In this document: positions 1-6,819 of the stretch, piece by piece
Layout of the letters: every line of letters begins with the position of its first letter
How positions within the stretch are numbered: the stretch's first letter is position 1
Origin: Bacteroidales bacterium
GTDB lineage: Bacteria > Bacteroidota > Bacteroidia > Bacteroidales > UBA7960
NCBI GenBank assembly: GCA_003557965.1
Contig: PWND01000124.1
Coordinates: forward strand, 1 to 18,421
DNA: 18,421 nucleotides
Direction: 5' to 3'
Notes under the pieces: model-generated
Seen by the model: the letters and a program-made list of their open reading frames with translations, nothing else
The model's database searches: none
Told to the model about the DNA's origin: nothing
Position numbers and translations under genes: made by a program

Positions 1-125
1 ACAGCGAAGATACCGAAGTTGATAATACAGAAATATCTCTTAGCGGAATAGAGCCGGGAATGTACTTTGTAAGGATTTATACCGAAAGTGGTATAACAAT
101 CAGAAAGTTGCAAATTGCAAGGTAG
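1..125 (+). CDS. C-terminal end of a secreted protein with type IX secretion sorting domain (partial)
   Basis: An open frame enters from the left edge and stops at TAG 123-125. The readable last 40 residues contain ISLSGIEPGMYFVRIYTE followed by a stretch ending KLQIAR. The pattern 'L..l..G.Y.v.i....g....kl.i.' followed by the stop is that of the Por secretion tail (T9SS type A sorting domain), a C-terminal beta-sandwich signal that takes exported proteins through the type IX machinery to the cell surface and is then cleaved. The function of the main body cannot be told because it lies outside the window. A terminator hairpin follows within 35 bp, so this is the last gene of its transcript. 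The frame is read from position 3. Confidence 0.85.
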   Translation, partial: SEDTEVDNTEISLSGIEPGMYFVRIYTESGITIRKLQIAR

Positions 126-157
126 TATTCCGGTTTCAATAATTAATTAACTTTTTG

Positions 158-191
158 AAAAGAGGCTGTGTCAAATGATGCAGCCTCTTTT
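158..191 (+). terminator. Rho-independent terminator after the sorting-domain protein
   Basis: The arms AAAAGAGGCTG (158-168) and CAGCCTCTTTT (181-191) are perfectly complementary around a 12-base loop. The A-run before and the T-run after make it usable in both directions. Fourteen bases of the left arm and loop (AAAAGAGGCTGTGT) recur exactly in the terminator near 16012, so this seems to be a reused terminator family. Confidence 0.85.
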
Positions 192-594
192 CCTGTTATA
201 TGTATATGGGAAGTTATAGTGGATTGTACGGGGAGGGGGGTATTATATTAATTGCGAGTTCATGGCGTTCTTAGCGGTTTTAAGAAAAGTGGTTTAACCG
301 CAATGTGCGCAGAGGTTTTCGCTATGGCCAGCTCAAAGCTCAAAGGTGAAAGGTGAGCGCTGCAAGCAATGATAATCAAAGACTAAATGGGTTAGACAAG
401 AAAATCTCATATCCGAAATTTCCCATACCAAAAACCTCAAACCCCAAACCTGTTTTTTACCACAGTGTTACACTGAGTTCCTACACAAAGTTACACAGAG
501 AAAAGTCTCTCATATCATATCCGACATCCGAAATCCGAAATCCGAAATCTCAAATCCCAAATCAACCAATCCACCATTTTCCCAATTAACTATT
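192..594. repeat. Intergenic stretch of degenerate short repeats, no gene
   Basis: I see no credible gene here. The sequence consists of low-complexity pieces: GCGGTT (274-279) facing AACCGC (296-301); the phrase AACCGCAATGTGCGCAGAGG (296-315); reiterated CTCAAAG and GGTGAAAGGTGA around 332-355; a CACAGTGTTACACTGAG / ACACAAAGTTACACAGAG pair around 462-501; and tandem ATCCGAAATCC-like units from about 515 to 560. These look like debris of intergenic repeats that are multi-copy in Bacteroidota genomes, a resemblance judged from memory. A 78-codon open frame across it (353-589) translates only these repeats. Confidence 0.6.
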
Positions 595-1248
595 TTATCT
601 GAGATCATTAATATAGGCACCAGGGAAATCATCTTTATTAAATGAAAACTTTTCATCAGAAATAGTAGGGTTTTTCTCAATATTATCAATATCGTAAGTA
701 AAGGTACCTCCATGCCTGTCATAAGCAATAGAATAGACTATAATATGGCTTTGAGGGTCAAGAGCAAGCCTGTATTTGAAAAACGCCTGGGATACATCGG
801 GAACTAAATCAATAATATCAACTCTTTTTCCATTATGAACATCCTGCCTGATAAAAGTAGCCCTGAAATGTTTTGTAAAATCTTCCAGGATTGCAGTAGG
901 GGTAAGCTGCCCGTCAATATCATCAGCATAATTTATTTGAACCTCATCCATTTCATAAATATAGTTCCAAATAGTTTCACCATCAGAAATGAATACATTT
1001 CCTCCAACCTCCATAAAATACATTTTACCTTTATTATATAAAACACCTTGCATACTATCTTTAATATCCATTTCATTATTTTCCATTATATATGTAAAAT
1101 GGATTTTAAGGGAGTTGTAAGAGCGTATTTTTTTACTGGCTTTCTTTACTAATTCACTTCCTTTCTTTTCATAGGGTGTTTGATGTTCCTGTGATAGTGC
1201 AGTAAAAGAGAAAACTGCTGCTGCAATTGTAATAAGTAAATTTTTCAT
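595..1248 (-). CDS. LolA-like outer-membrane lipoprotein carrier protein
   Basis: This is a 217-residue exported protein starting MKNLLITIAAAVFSFTALSQ, a classical signal peptide probably cut near AL-S-Q. The remainder has the LolA/LolB-like layout. An early helix (KGSELVKKASKKIRSYNSLKI) is followed by alternating beta strands such as GVLYNKGKMYFME and VFISDGETIWNYI ('dG..lw.Yd..'), with F-F-K-Y-R-L-A-L-D-P and a closing F.F. In the family it carries lipoproteins across the periplasm from LolCDE to the outer membrane. It begins 23 bp after the ftsK stop, so it is probably cotranscribed; ftsK followed by a LolA-like gene is common in Bacteroidota. The exact role in this phylum is less settled than in E. 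coli, hence no symbol. Confidence 0.82.
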   Translation of the reverse strand: MKNLLITIAAAVFSFTALSQEHQTPYEKKGSELVKKASKKIRSYNSLKIHFTYIMENNEMDIKDSMQGVLYNKGKMYFMEVGGNVFISDGETIWNYIYEMDEVQINYADDIDGQLTPTAILEDFTKHFRATFIRQDVHNGKRVDIIDLVPDVSQAFFKYRLALDPQSHIIVYSIAYDRHGGTFTYDIDNIEKNPTISDEKFSFNKDDFPGAYINDLR

Positions 1249-1271
1249 TATGAGTTTACTTTATAGATGTA

Positions 1272-3785
1272 TTAATCATTTCCTTTCAAAATCTGTTCCA
1301 AAGATAGTTCGTCTTTTATTCTGACTTCTCTTGCTTTACTACCTTCAAAAGGGCCTACTATACCGGCAGCTTCTAATTGGTCAATAATTCTTCCGGCTCT
1401 GTTGTAGCCTAATTTGAGTTTTCTTTGGAGTAGTGATGTGCTTCCCTGCTGAGTTGCAACAATTATTCTTGCAGCATCTTCAAACAACTCATCTCTTTCA
1501 CCATTTTCCAGGCTTTCATAGTCATCTGTTTCATCTTCGCACTCGGGAAGAAGGAAAGATTCAGGATAAGCTCTTTGAGAACCAATAAAGTCGGTAATAT
1601 CATCTATCTCAGGTGTGTCAATAAAGGCGCATTGCAGCCTGATAATATCGCTTCCAGTTGAAAGCAGCATATCTCCACGCCCTATTAGCTGATCTGCTCC
1701 GCCGGTATCTAAAATCGTACGTGAGTCAATTTTAGAAGTAACCCTGAAAGCAATCCGGGCAGGGAAGTTTGCTTTTATTGTTCCGGTAATTATGTTTACA
1801 GATGGCCTTTGTGTTGCAATTACAAGGTGAATCCCAATAGCTCTGGCCAACTGTGCCAGCCTTGTTATAGGTAGCTCAACTTCCTTACCTGCTGTCATTA
1901 TCAGGTCGGCAAACTCATCAATAAACAATATAATATAAGGTAAATATTTATGGCCGTCATTTGGGTTTAATTTCCGCGAAATAAATTTTGCATTATATTC
2001 CTGAACATTTCTGACCTGCGCATCTTTAAGCAAATCATACCTGTTATCCATCTCGATACACAATGAATTTAAGGTTTTAACAACTTTGCGTGTTTCGGTA
2101 ATTATAGCTTCTTCTGAGTCGGGAAGTTTAGCAAGATAGTGTCTTTCAATTTTCGAAAAAAGTGTCAGTTCCACTTTTTTTGGATCAACGAGAACAAACT
2201 TAACTTCTCCCGGATGCTTCTTATATAATATAGATGCTAATATAGCATTCAACCCAACAGATTTTCCTTGTCCTGTTGCCCCGGCCATAAGTAAGTGAGG
2301 CATTTTAACTAAATCAGCAATGAAAGTTTCATTAGCAATTGTTTTTCCTAAACCTATGGGCAGTTCAAATGAAGTCTTAGCAAATTTTTCACTACTTAGA
2401 ATAGATCTCATACTAACAATTTCCGGCTTGCTATTAGGGACTTCTATTCCAATAGTACCTTTCCCCGGAATTGGGGCAATTATTCTAATGCCAAGAGCAG
2501 CAAGGCTCAGGGCTATATCGTTCTCAAGGTTTTTAATTTTCGAAATTCTCACACCGGGAGCCGGAATAATCTCATATAGTGTTACAGTAGGCCCAACAGT
2601 AGCCCTAATTTTATCTATTTGAATGGAATAATTATTTAATGTTTCCAGGATTCTGTTTTTGTTTGCTTCCAGCTCTTCTTTGTTGATTTCTATTGTATTG
2701 CTTCCATGTTCGTTTAATAAGGAAAGAGGTGGGTTTTTAAAGTCTCTCAGGTCTTTGGTAGGATCGTAAGGCTTAAGATCGGAAGCATCCTTTTCTCCTT
2801 CAAAACTATCTGAAGCAGGATCGTCAATCTCCTGGTAGTTATTACCCCTGATTTTACCATCGCTAACTTCAATTTCAAGCTCAGGGTTATTATGTAAATG
2901 CTGTATTTCTTCTCCTTCTGATTCCTTTGATTCTTCCCCAAGGCTTACCTCAAATGAAAAATCATCATCTTTGCTGTTTGTGTCTTCTTCAGCTGTTTTT
3001 TTAATGATACTTTCAATAATTGCTGATTCACTTTGTACATCATCTTTACCGGTATCACCGATGTTTTGAGAATTAGAAATTTCATCTTCAATCTCTGAGT
3101 CAGTATTTTCAGATTCATCTTTAGTAAAATAGGAGGCTAACTTTAAAATATAATCTTTAACTGCCTGGAAGTTAATATTAAAAGCTAAAATAAGCGCACT
3201 TAACAATGCAAAGATTAATATAAAACCGGTTCCAATTTTGCCAAAAATTCCATTTAGCCATATATTGCTTTCATGGCCAAATGCTCCACCGAGGGAAAAA
3301 TTGTTTGCAGGAAATAAAAAATTTGCAGTTATAGGTATCCAAACCATTGCAAACAGGCAGTAGTTAATCGTTTTCCAAAGCGGTAATATTGACTTTTTAG
3401 TTAGAAGCTTTGTGCCGGTTACAAAAAACACTAATACAAATAAATAAGATGCTATTCCGAACCAATCTTTTATAAAAAGCTTTGAGATTGCAAAGCCTAA
3501 CCGGCCCATAATGTTATGTACTGATATTTCTTTATCAAATAAGAGTTCTCCCCATGATTTCCCGATACTGTCATCAAACTTCCAGTTGAACAGATAACTG
3601 GTAAATGCCAATATAAGATATAAAGAGGAAATTATTAAGAGCAAACCAATAATTTTTCTAAACCTTCCATCCTTAAAGGATTCTTTAAAATTAGAAAAAT
3701 TAAACTCGTTACCTGTAAGGTCACTTTTTGCTTCTTTTTTGCTTTTAAATGTATTTGCTTTAAATTTACTTTTGTTCTTTGACAT
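1272..3785 (-). CDS. ftsK: DNA translocase FtsK/SpoIIIE
   Basis: This is a hexameric dsDNA pump that acts at the division septum, clears the chromosome and activates XerCD recombination. I place the start at the ATG at 3785 (MSKNKSKFKA, 837 residues). A longer frame from a TTG at 3833 would run through the likely -7 box at 3821-3828. A basic N-terminus precedes about four membrane segments (about 45-66, 107-127, 138-158, 185-205). An acidic, low-complexity linker follows (about 220-345), then the alpha/beta motor with Walker A AGATGQGKSVGLN (501-513) and Walker B ILFIDEFADLI (619-629), and a C-terminal gamma winged helix (about 763-823, QRKLKLGYNRAGRIIDQLE). All key motor residues are present. 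It is shorter in the linker than E. coli FtsK, as is usual for this phylum. Confidence 0.96.
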   Translation of the reverse strand: MSKNKSKFKANTFKSKKEAKSDLTGNEFNFSNFKESFKDGRFRKIIGLLLIISSLYLILAFTSYLFNWKFDDSIGKSWGELLFDKEISVHNIMGRLGFAISKLFIKDWFGIASYLFVLVFFVTGTKLLTKKSILPLWKTINYCLFAMVWIPITANFLFPANNFSLGGAFGHESNIWLNGIFGKIGTGFILIFALLSALILAFNINFQAVKDYILKLASYFTKDESENTDSEIEDEISNSQNIGDTGKDDVQSESAIIESIIKKTAEEDTNSKDDDFSFEVSLGEESKESEGEEIQHLHNNPELEIEVSDGKIRGNNYQEIDDPASDSFEGEKDASDLKPYDPTKDLRDFKNPPLSLLNEHGSNTIEINKEELEANKNRILETLNNYSIQIDKIRATVGPTVTLYEIIPAPGVRISKIKNLENDIALSLAALGIRIIAPIPGKGTIGIEVPNSKPEIVSMRSILSSEKFAKTSFELPIGLGKTIANETFIADLVKMPHLLMAGATGQGKSVGLNAILASILYKKHPGEVKFVLVDPKKVELTLFSKIERHYLAKLPDSEEAIITETRKVVKTLNSLCIEMDNRYDLLKDAQVRNVQEYNAKFISRKLNPNDGHKYLPYIILFIDEFADLIMTAGKEVELPITRLAQLARAIGIHLVIATQRPSVNIITGTIKANFPARIAFRVTSKIDSRTILDTGGADQLIGRGDMLLSTGSDIIRLQCAFIDTPEIDDITDFIGSQRAYPESFLLPECEDETDDYESLENGERDELFEDAARIIVATQQGSTSLLQRKLKLGYNRAGRIIDQLEAAGIVGPFEGSKAREVRIKDELSLEQILKGND

Positions 3786-3820
3786 TACGAAAATTAAATA
3801 AATTAGGCCTTGATTATTTG

Positions 3821-3828
3821 CAAAAATA
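3821..3828 (-). promoter_or_regulatory. Candidate -7 box (TATTTTTG) for ftsK
   Basis: On the minus strand the sequence reads TATTTTTG, fitting the Bacteroidota -7 consensus TAnnTTTG, about 35 bp before the ATG at 3785. No good -33 TTTG is seen at the right distance, so the call rests on the -7 box alone. It supports the downstream ATG rather than the longer TTG reading frame. Confidence 0.4.
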
Positions 3829-3896
3829 ATCAAAAGAATTGAATGTAAGTGTGGCTAAATAAATATATGATAATTCCAAATGTTCTTATTGGAAGG

Positions 3897-4562
3897 CTAA
3901 TTTAGTTTACTTCTAAGTTCTTCGTATGTGATTGTTTTATATCCGCTTGGGATATTAAAATTCCGTCTTCCTGTAGATCGTCTTCTTGAATTAATATTTT
4001 CAGCTTCATAACGCATATTTATGTCACCGGTTCTGATTTCAAACAAAAGCATAAGCCCTGGTATGTCTTTGTAAGGAAGGTTGAAATTAAAGGGTTTCCC
4101 GTCAATTTCTTCAGTAAAATAAATAACAGAAACATATTCTTCACCAAAATCATCATAAGTAACAGCACGGACTTTTTGGCAAGTATAGCCCAGAATTTCT
4201 TTTACTTCACCTGTAAACTCAAATTCTGGTTGAGGCAGGCGGTTTAGTGATGCTAAAACATCTTCCCGGTTTTTTTGTATATGGTATTTTTCTCCCATTA
4301 TTTCCAGGAGAACATCAACAGTTTCGTCCTCCGAGTTGGATATTTGAATTTGCTCCAGCTCTCCACCACGCATCTCCTGTTTAACAAGATTGTTGTTTGC
4401 CGTTACCCTGACAGAGGCAGGCAGCGCTTCTTGTGTTGCATAGTCAATCCTGCTTCCGGGATATGTAACATTATAGTTAATTGTACCTCTGAAACCGGTT
4501 CTTGAACAACTTGAAAATATTATCAATGCTAAAAAGAATAATAATAGCTTTTTTTGTTTCAT
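3897..4562 (-). CDS. Hypothetical lipoprotein, DUF4412-like
   Basis: This is a 221-residue protein starting at the ATG at 4562 (MKQKKLLLFFLALI). A longer frame from 4610 only adds a hydrophobic, non-conserved lead. The N-terminus is a lipoprotein signal with lipobox IFSSC, so the mature protein is probably attached to a membrane by its cysteine. The body opens with FRGTINYNVTYPGS and later has EILGYTCQKVRAVTYDD. This 'G.I.Y.v.y ... i.GY.c.K......' pattern is found in DUF4412/GLPGLI-type Bacteroidota proteins of unknown function. The C-terminus is Arg-rich (SRRRSTGRRNF). It lies between xerD (85 bp upstream) and ftsK (111 bp downstream) in the same direction. I cannot assign a function; the family call is from pattern recall only. 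Confidence 0.6.
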   Translation of the reverse strand: MKQKKLLLFFLALIIFSSCSRTGFRGTINYNVTYPGSRIDYATQEALPASVRVTANNNLVKQEMRGGELEQIQISNSEDETVDVLLEIMGEKYHIQKNREDVLASLNRLPQPEFEFTGEVKEILGYTCQKVRAVTYDDFGEEYVSVIYFTEEIDGKPFNFNLPYKDIPGLMLLFEIRTGDINMRYEAENINSRRRSTGRRNFNIPSGYKTITYEELRSKLN

Positions 4563-4647
4563 AGCTTTAATTGTCATTATTATAAACAAAAGTAATAATA
4601 CTAACGCCAAAGTTAATAAAATAATTGCTGATACAAAATAATAATCA

Positions 4648-5556
4648 CTATTTCAGCTTTGCCCTTGGATGGTAACTTATAAGGTTTTCTCTTAAATACT
4701 CCCTGTCAATATGTGTGTAAATTTCAGTAGTTGTTATTGATTCATGGCCGAGCATATCCTGAACTTCCCTTAAATCCGCGCCTCCTTCTATTAAATGTGT
4801 TGCAAAACTATGGCGAAATGTATGCGGGCTGACGTTTTTCTTAATTCCTGCTTTTTCACATAAGCTTTTTACAATAATAAATATCATTACTCTTGAAAGC
4901 TTTTTGCCCTTATTGTTTAAAAAAACAAAATCCTCATGGCCTTTTACAACAGGCACCTGGTTCCTTGTTGTTGAAACGTATAGTTTCAGATGTTTTGATG
5001 CCCCGTAACCCAATGGTACAATTCTTTGCTTATTGCCTTTCCCGGTAATCTTAACATATTCCTCATTGAAATACACATCAGAAAGCTTTAAATTAATAAG
5101 TTCACTTACCCTTAAACCACAACCATATAGTGTTTCTATTATAGCTTTATTCCTTTGGCCTTCGGTAATACTTAAATCTATTGCCGAAATGATCATGTCA
5201 ATTTCATGAATGCTTAAATGTTCAGGAATTTTGCGTCCTGTTTTTGGCCTTTCTAATAGGGCAGAAGGATTAACTTCAATGTAATCTTCAAGCAGAAGGT
5301 ATTTGTAAAATGCTTTTATCGAGCTTATAAACCTGGCTTGTGTGTTTGGGTGTAGCCCTAACTTTCCGGTAAATTGCACAAAATCCGACAAATCTTCTCT
5401 TTTTATTGTGCAGGGATTGCTTTTGCTTTTTTCATTAATAAGATACTCTGATAGCTTTTTTACATCATTTATATATGCCGAACAACTATTTTGTGAAAGT
5501 GATTTTTCCAGTCTCAAATATGCTGAAAAGCCTTTTATATGTTTATCCCAACTCAT
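4648..5556 (-). CDS. xerD: Site-specific tyrosine recombinase XerC/XerD type
   Basis: This is a 302-residue recombinase, the normal length for XerC/XerD, with no hydrophobic or accessory domain. The N-terminal core-binding (SAM-like) domain covers about 4-92 and the catalytic domain about 110-295. The full catalytic set is visible: R149 (GCGLRVSEL), K173 (TGKGNKQ), H245 and R248 (HTFRHSFATHL), H271 (LGHESI) and the nucleophile Y280 (TTEIYTH). In the family two such enzymes resolve chromosome dimers at dif when FtsK activates the XerD partner. ftsK lies only about 860 bp downstream on the same strand. XerD is preferred over XerC from overall resemblance and this context, but one cannot exclude XerC. 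It is not obviously phage- or integron-derived. Confidence 0.92.
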   Translation of the reverse strand: MSWDKHIKGFSAYLRLEKSLSQNSCSAYINDVKKLSEYLINEKSKSNPCTIKREDLSDFVQFTGKLGLHPNTQARFISSIKAFYKYLLLEDYIEVNPSALLERPKTGRKIPEHLSIHEIDMIISAIDLSITEGQRNKAIIETLYGCGLRVSELINLKLSDVYFNEEYVKITGKGNKQRIVPLGYGASKHLKLYVSTTRNQVPVVKGHEDFVFLNNKGKKLSRVMIFIIVKSLCEKAGIKKNVSPHTFRHSFATHLIEGGADLREVQDMLGHESITTTEIYTHIDREYLRENLISYHPRAKLK

Positions 5557-5857
5557 GTGTTATGTTTATAATACAAATTTATTATTTTAATCTTAATCAC
5601 TATTGTCTGATGAAAGAATATTTCGTCAATTGTGGTTTGAAATCAGAATCCGGAAAATAACTTTCTAACAATGTTTTATGCTTGATTGTATAGCAAATTT
5701 TATTTATTTATTACCAACCCTTTCCGCAGGTCATCTCTAACGGTTAGACCTGGCCTTTGGACCATCAATGTGGAATGACAATCAATATTTCTTATTGTTT
5801 AACATATGCTGTTGATACCCTGATTCATAATGTTTTTGTTAAATCAAATGGTTTTGG
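5557..5857. other. Intergenic stretch, no gene recognised
   Basis: There is no coding signal. The only structure I see is an imperfect palindrome at 5728-5751 (AGGT ... ACCT with CTAACGGTTAG inside). It may be old repeat debris on the outer flank of the REP/transposase element. Confidence 0.5.
5574..5581 (-). promoter_or_regulatory. Possible -7 box (TAAATTTG) for the xerD operon
   Basis: The minus strand reads TAAATTTG, a match to TAnnTTTG, 18 bp before the xerD start. The distance is short and no -33 TTTG is seen at about 19 bp, so this is a weak call. Confidence 0.3.
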
Positions 5858-5875
5858 GACAGGTCAAGCCCTGTT
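5858..5875 (+). repeat. REP-like hairpin 1 (outer, degenerate)
   Basis: The stem is ACAGG (5859-5863) / CCTGT (5870-5874), extended by a G-T pair, around the loop TCAAGC. It has the same loop and stem type as hairpin 2 but a decayed outer stem. It lies about 55 bp outside the symmetric set. Confidence 0.65.
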
Positions 5876-5931
5876 ATGCGACATTTACAATGCGTGTCCA
5901 CCTGGAATGTAATTCAAGCCGGGGGTAAGTC

Positions 5932-5951
5932 GGACAGGTCAAGCCCTGTCC
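5932..5951 (+). repeat. REP-like hairpin 2 (left outer arm)
   Basis: The stem GGACAGG / CCTGTCC is perfect (7 bp) around the loop TCAAGC. It is followed by TTACG, which is shared with the inverted copy at the right end. Confidence 0.85.
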
Positions 5952-5978
5952 TTACGGTGATTCTGCTTGTTTTTTTAA

Positions 5979-5996
5979 GGCCGGTCAAGCCCGGCC
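5979..5996 (+). repeat. REP-like hairpin 3 (left inner arm)
   Basis: The stem GGCCGG / CCGGCC is perfect around the loop TCAAGC. It ends five bases before the last codon of the transposase (stop at 6001-6003), so it may also end or protect that transcript. It is preceded by a T7 run and AA, a flank resembling that of hairpin 5. Confidence 0.87.
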
Positions 5997-6000
5997 AATA

Positions 6001-6487
6001 CTAAGGATGTTGCATATTTACCACGTGAAATCGGTCTTTTATCCAATTCAATGGGTTTGATTCTATATATGCTGAAATGTTTTCATAGCTCTTTAAATCG
6101 CGAATTATACTGTCATGAAATGACCTTTGCCATGAAAACGATAATAATCCCTGTTTGCGTATTGAAGCTGAAGCTCGTGTTTTGTAAGCACCAACAATTT
6201 GAGATAAGCTTAATGGCGCAATATTACTGTTTTTTGGGACTATCTCTATAATTGCATGAACATGATTTGGTATAATGACATATTTATCAATATTCACAAA
6301 TGAATATTGTATCATCAACCATTTTATTTGTTCCAATGCAATCTTGCCATATTCGCTTAATATCATTGCACCATTTCTGATATATCCAAAACAACAATTT
6401 TTATTCATAACATATATTGTTACAAAAATAAAGCCCTGCTGATGAATAATTATGAGTATTTAATCGTATAGGCCGTCTATTTTTCAT
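6001..6487 (-). pseudogene. REP-associated tyrosine (Y1/HUH) transposase, split by a +1 base in a homopolymer
   Basis: The open frame 6408-6001 alone gives 135 residues starting MNKNCCFGYIRNG and lacks the family N-terminus. Upstream, in another frame, an ATG at 6485-6487 opens RRPIRLNTHNYSSAGLYF, the standard RAYT N-terminus, which should run straight into VTIYV. The frames meet in a run of five A's on the + strand (6424-6428; five T's in coding sense). Removing one base gives a continuous 161-residue protein, a normal length. The HUH motif HVH (75-77 in the joined protein, context IIPNHVHAIIEI), the WQRSFHD block, and the probable catalytic tyrosine in AYIESNPLNW (Y140) are kept. RAYTs cut single-stranded REP hairpins. 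A real inactivation, a homopolymer sequencing error or frameshifted expression are all possible; I favour mutation or error. Confidence 0.85.
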
Positions 6488-6587
6488 CTTGATAAAAGTC
6501 GACATATTATAATAAAATACAAATATAATAACAATATAATAATTCTAATCAACATTTACAGTTGTTTTTGCAGCACACCTGTTAGTA
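6488..6587. other. AT-rich leader of the transposase unit
   Basis: These hundred bases between the transposase start and the right hairpin arm are almost pure A/T and presumably hold the transposase promoter. I do not see a convincing TAnnTTTG box. Confidence 0.35.
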
Positions 6588-6609
6588 TAGGCCGGGCTTG
6601 ACCGGCCTA
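6588..6609 (-). repeat. REP-like hairpin 4 (right inner arm)
   Basis: The stem TAGGCCGG / CCGGCCTA (8 bp, perfect) encloses GCTTGA, the reverse complement of the TCAAGC loop. The inner 18 bases are the exact reverse complement of hairpin 3. Confidence 0.87.
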
Positions 6610-6634
6610 ATTGTCAATGAGGATTATGCTCGTA

Positions 6635-6656
6635 AGGACAGGGCTTGACCTGTCTT
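6635..6656 (-). repeat. REP-like hairpin 5 (right outer arm)
   Basis: The stem GACAGG / CCTGTC (extended by G-T and A-T pairs) encloses GCTTGA, the inverted TCAAGC loop. Together with CGTAAG before it, it is an exact inverted copy of the hairpin 2 region over 24 bases. Confidence 0.85.
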
Positions 6657-6819
6657 TAAAAAACAGCTTTTACACCATGAACAAAGCATTTTGAAAATAT
6701 TGTCACTTCGACAGAAGGGAGACCACAAAGTAGCAGCAAAGCTAAATCTCGAAATTTTTATCAGACAGTAGTGTTAAATAATAGTGAATTTAATTTTCAG
6801 AATGCTTATAATTTCAACC
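6657..6819. other. Intergenic stretch with a possible decayed repeat, no gene
   Basis: The sequence around 6699-6752 (TGTCACTTCGACAGAAGGGAG ... AAATCTC, first piece broken by substitutions) resembles the TGTCATTTCGAC...GGGAGAAATCT repeats seen in many Bacteroidota intergenic regions, a resemblance from memory. There is no gene and no clear terminator for the carrier gene ending at 6820. Confidence 0.35.

Larger units (their letters stand above)
5932..6656. mobile_element. REP-flanked RAYT transposase unit with mirror-image hairpin arms
   Basis: The transposase gene is enclosed by two hairpins on each side in mirror order. The left arm has an ACAGG-type hairpin (5932-5951) then a GGCCGG-type hairpin (5979-5996). 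The right arm has the inverted GGCCGG type (6588-6609) then the inverted ACAGG type (6635-6656). The 18-base core of the GGCCGG hairpin is an exact inverted copy across the element. Twenty-four bases at 5933-5956 are an exact inverted copy of 6631-6654. REP hairpins next to a RAYT gene are the known arrangement for this domesticated IS200/IS605-related class. The compact, bilaterally symmetric layout suggests one unit of about 725 bp. No target-site duplication could be identified. Confidence 0.8.

Noticed and set aside
353..589. A 78-codon open frame with a Pro/Ser/Lys-rich translation
   Set aside because: It only translates tandem ATCCGAA-like and other intergenic repeats, and has no start context or domain.
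3786..3833. N-terminal extension of FtsK from a TTG at 3833
   Set aside because: The extra 16 residues are unlike FtsK, and the extension would contain the likely -7 box; the ATG at 3785 gives a normal start.
4563..4610. Extension of the lipoprotein to an upstream ATG
   Set aside because: It would put a second hydrophobic stretch before a well-formed lipoprotein signal (MKQKK ... IFSSC).
5557..5581. Possible dif-like recombination site beside xerD (TTATGTTTATAATACAAAT)
   Set aside because: The two Xer arms cannot be aligned around a 6-8 base core; it is better explained as AT-rich leader.
5858..6656. CRISPR array as an explanation for the repeated hairpins
   Set aside because: The units are unevenly spaced, occur in both orientations and have no regular spacers or cas genes.
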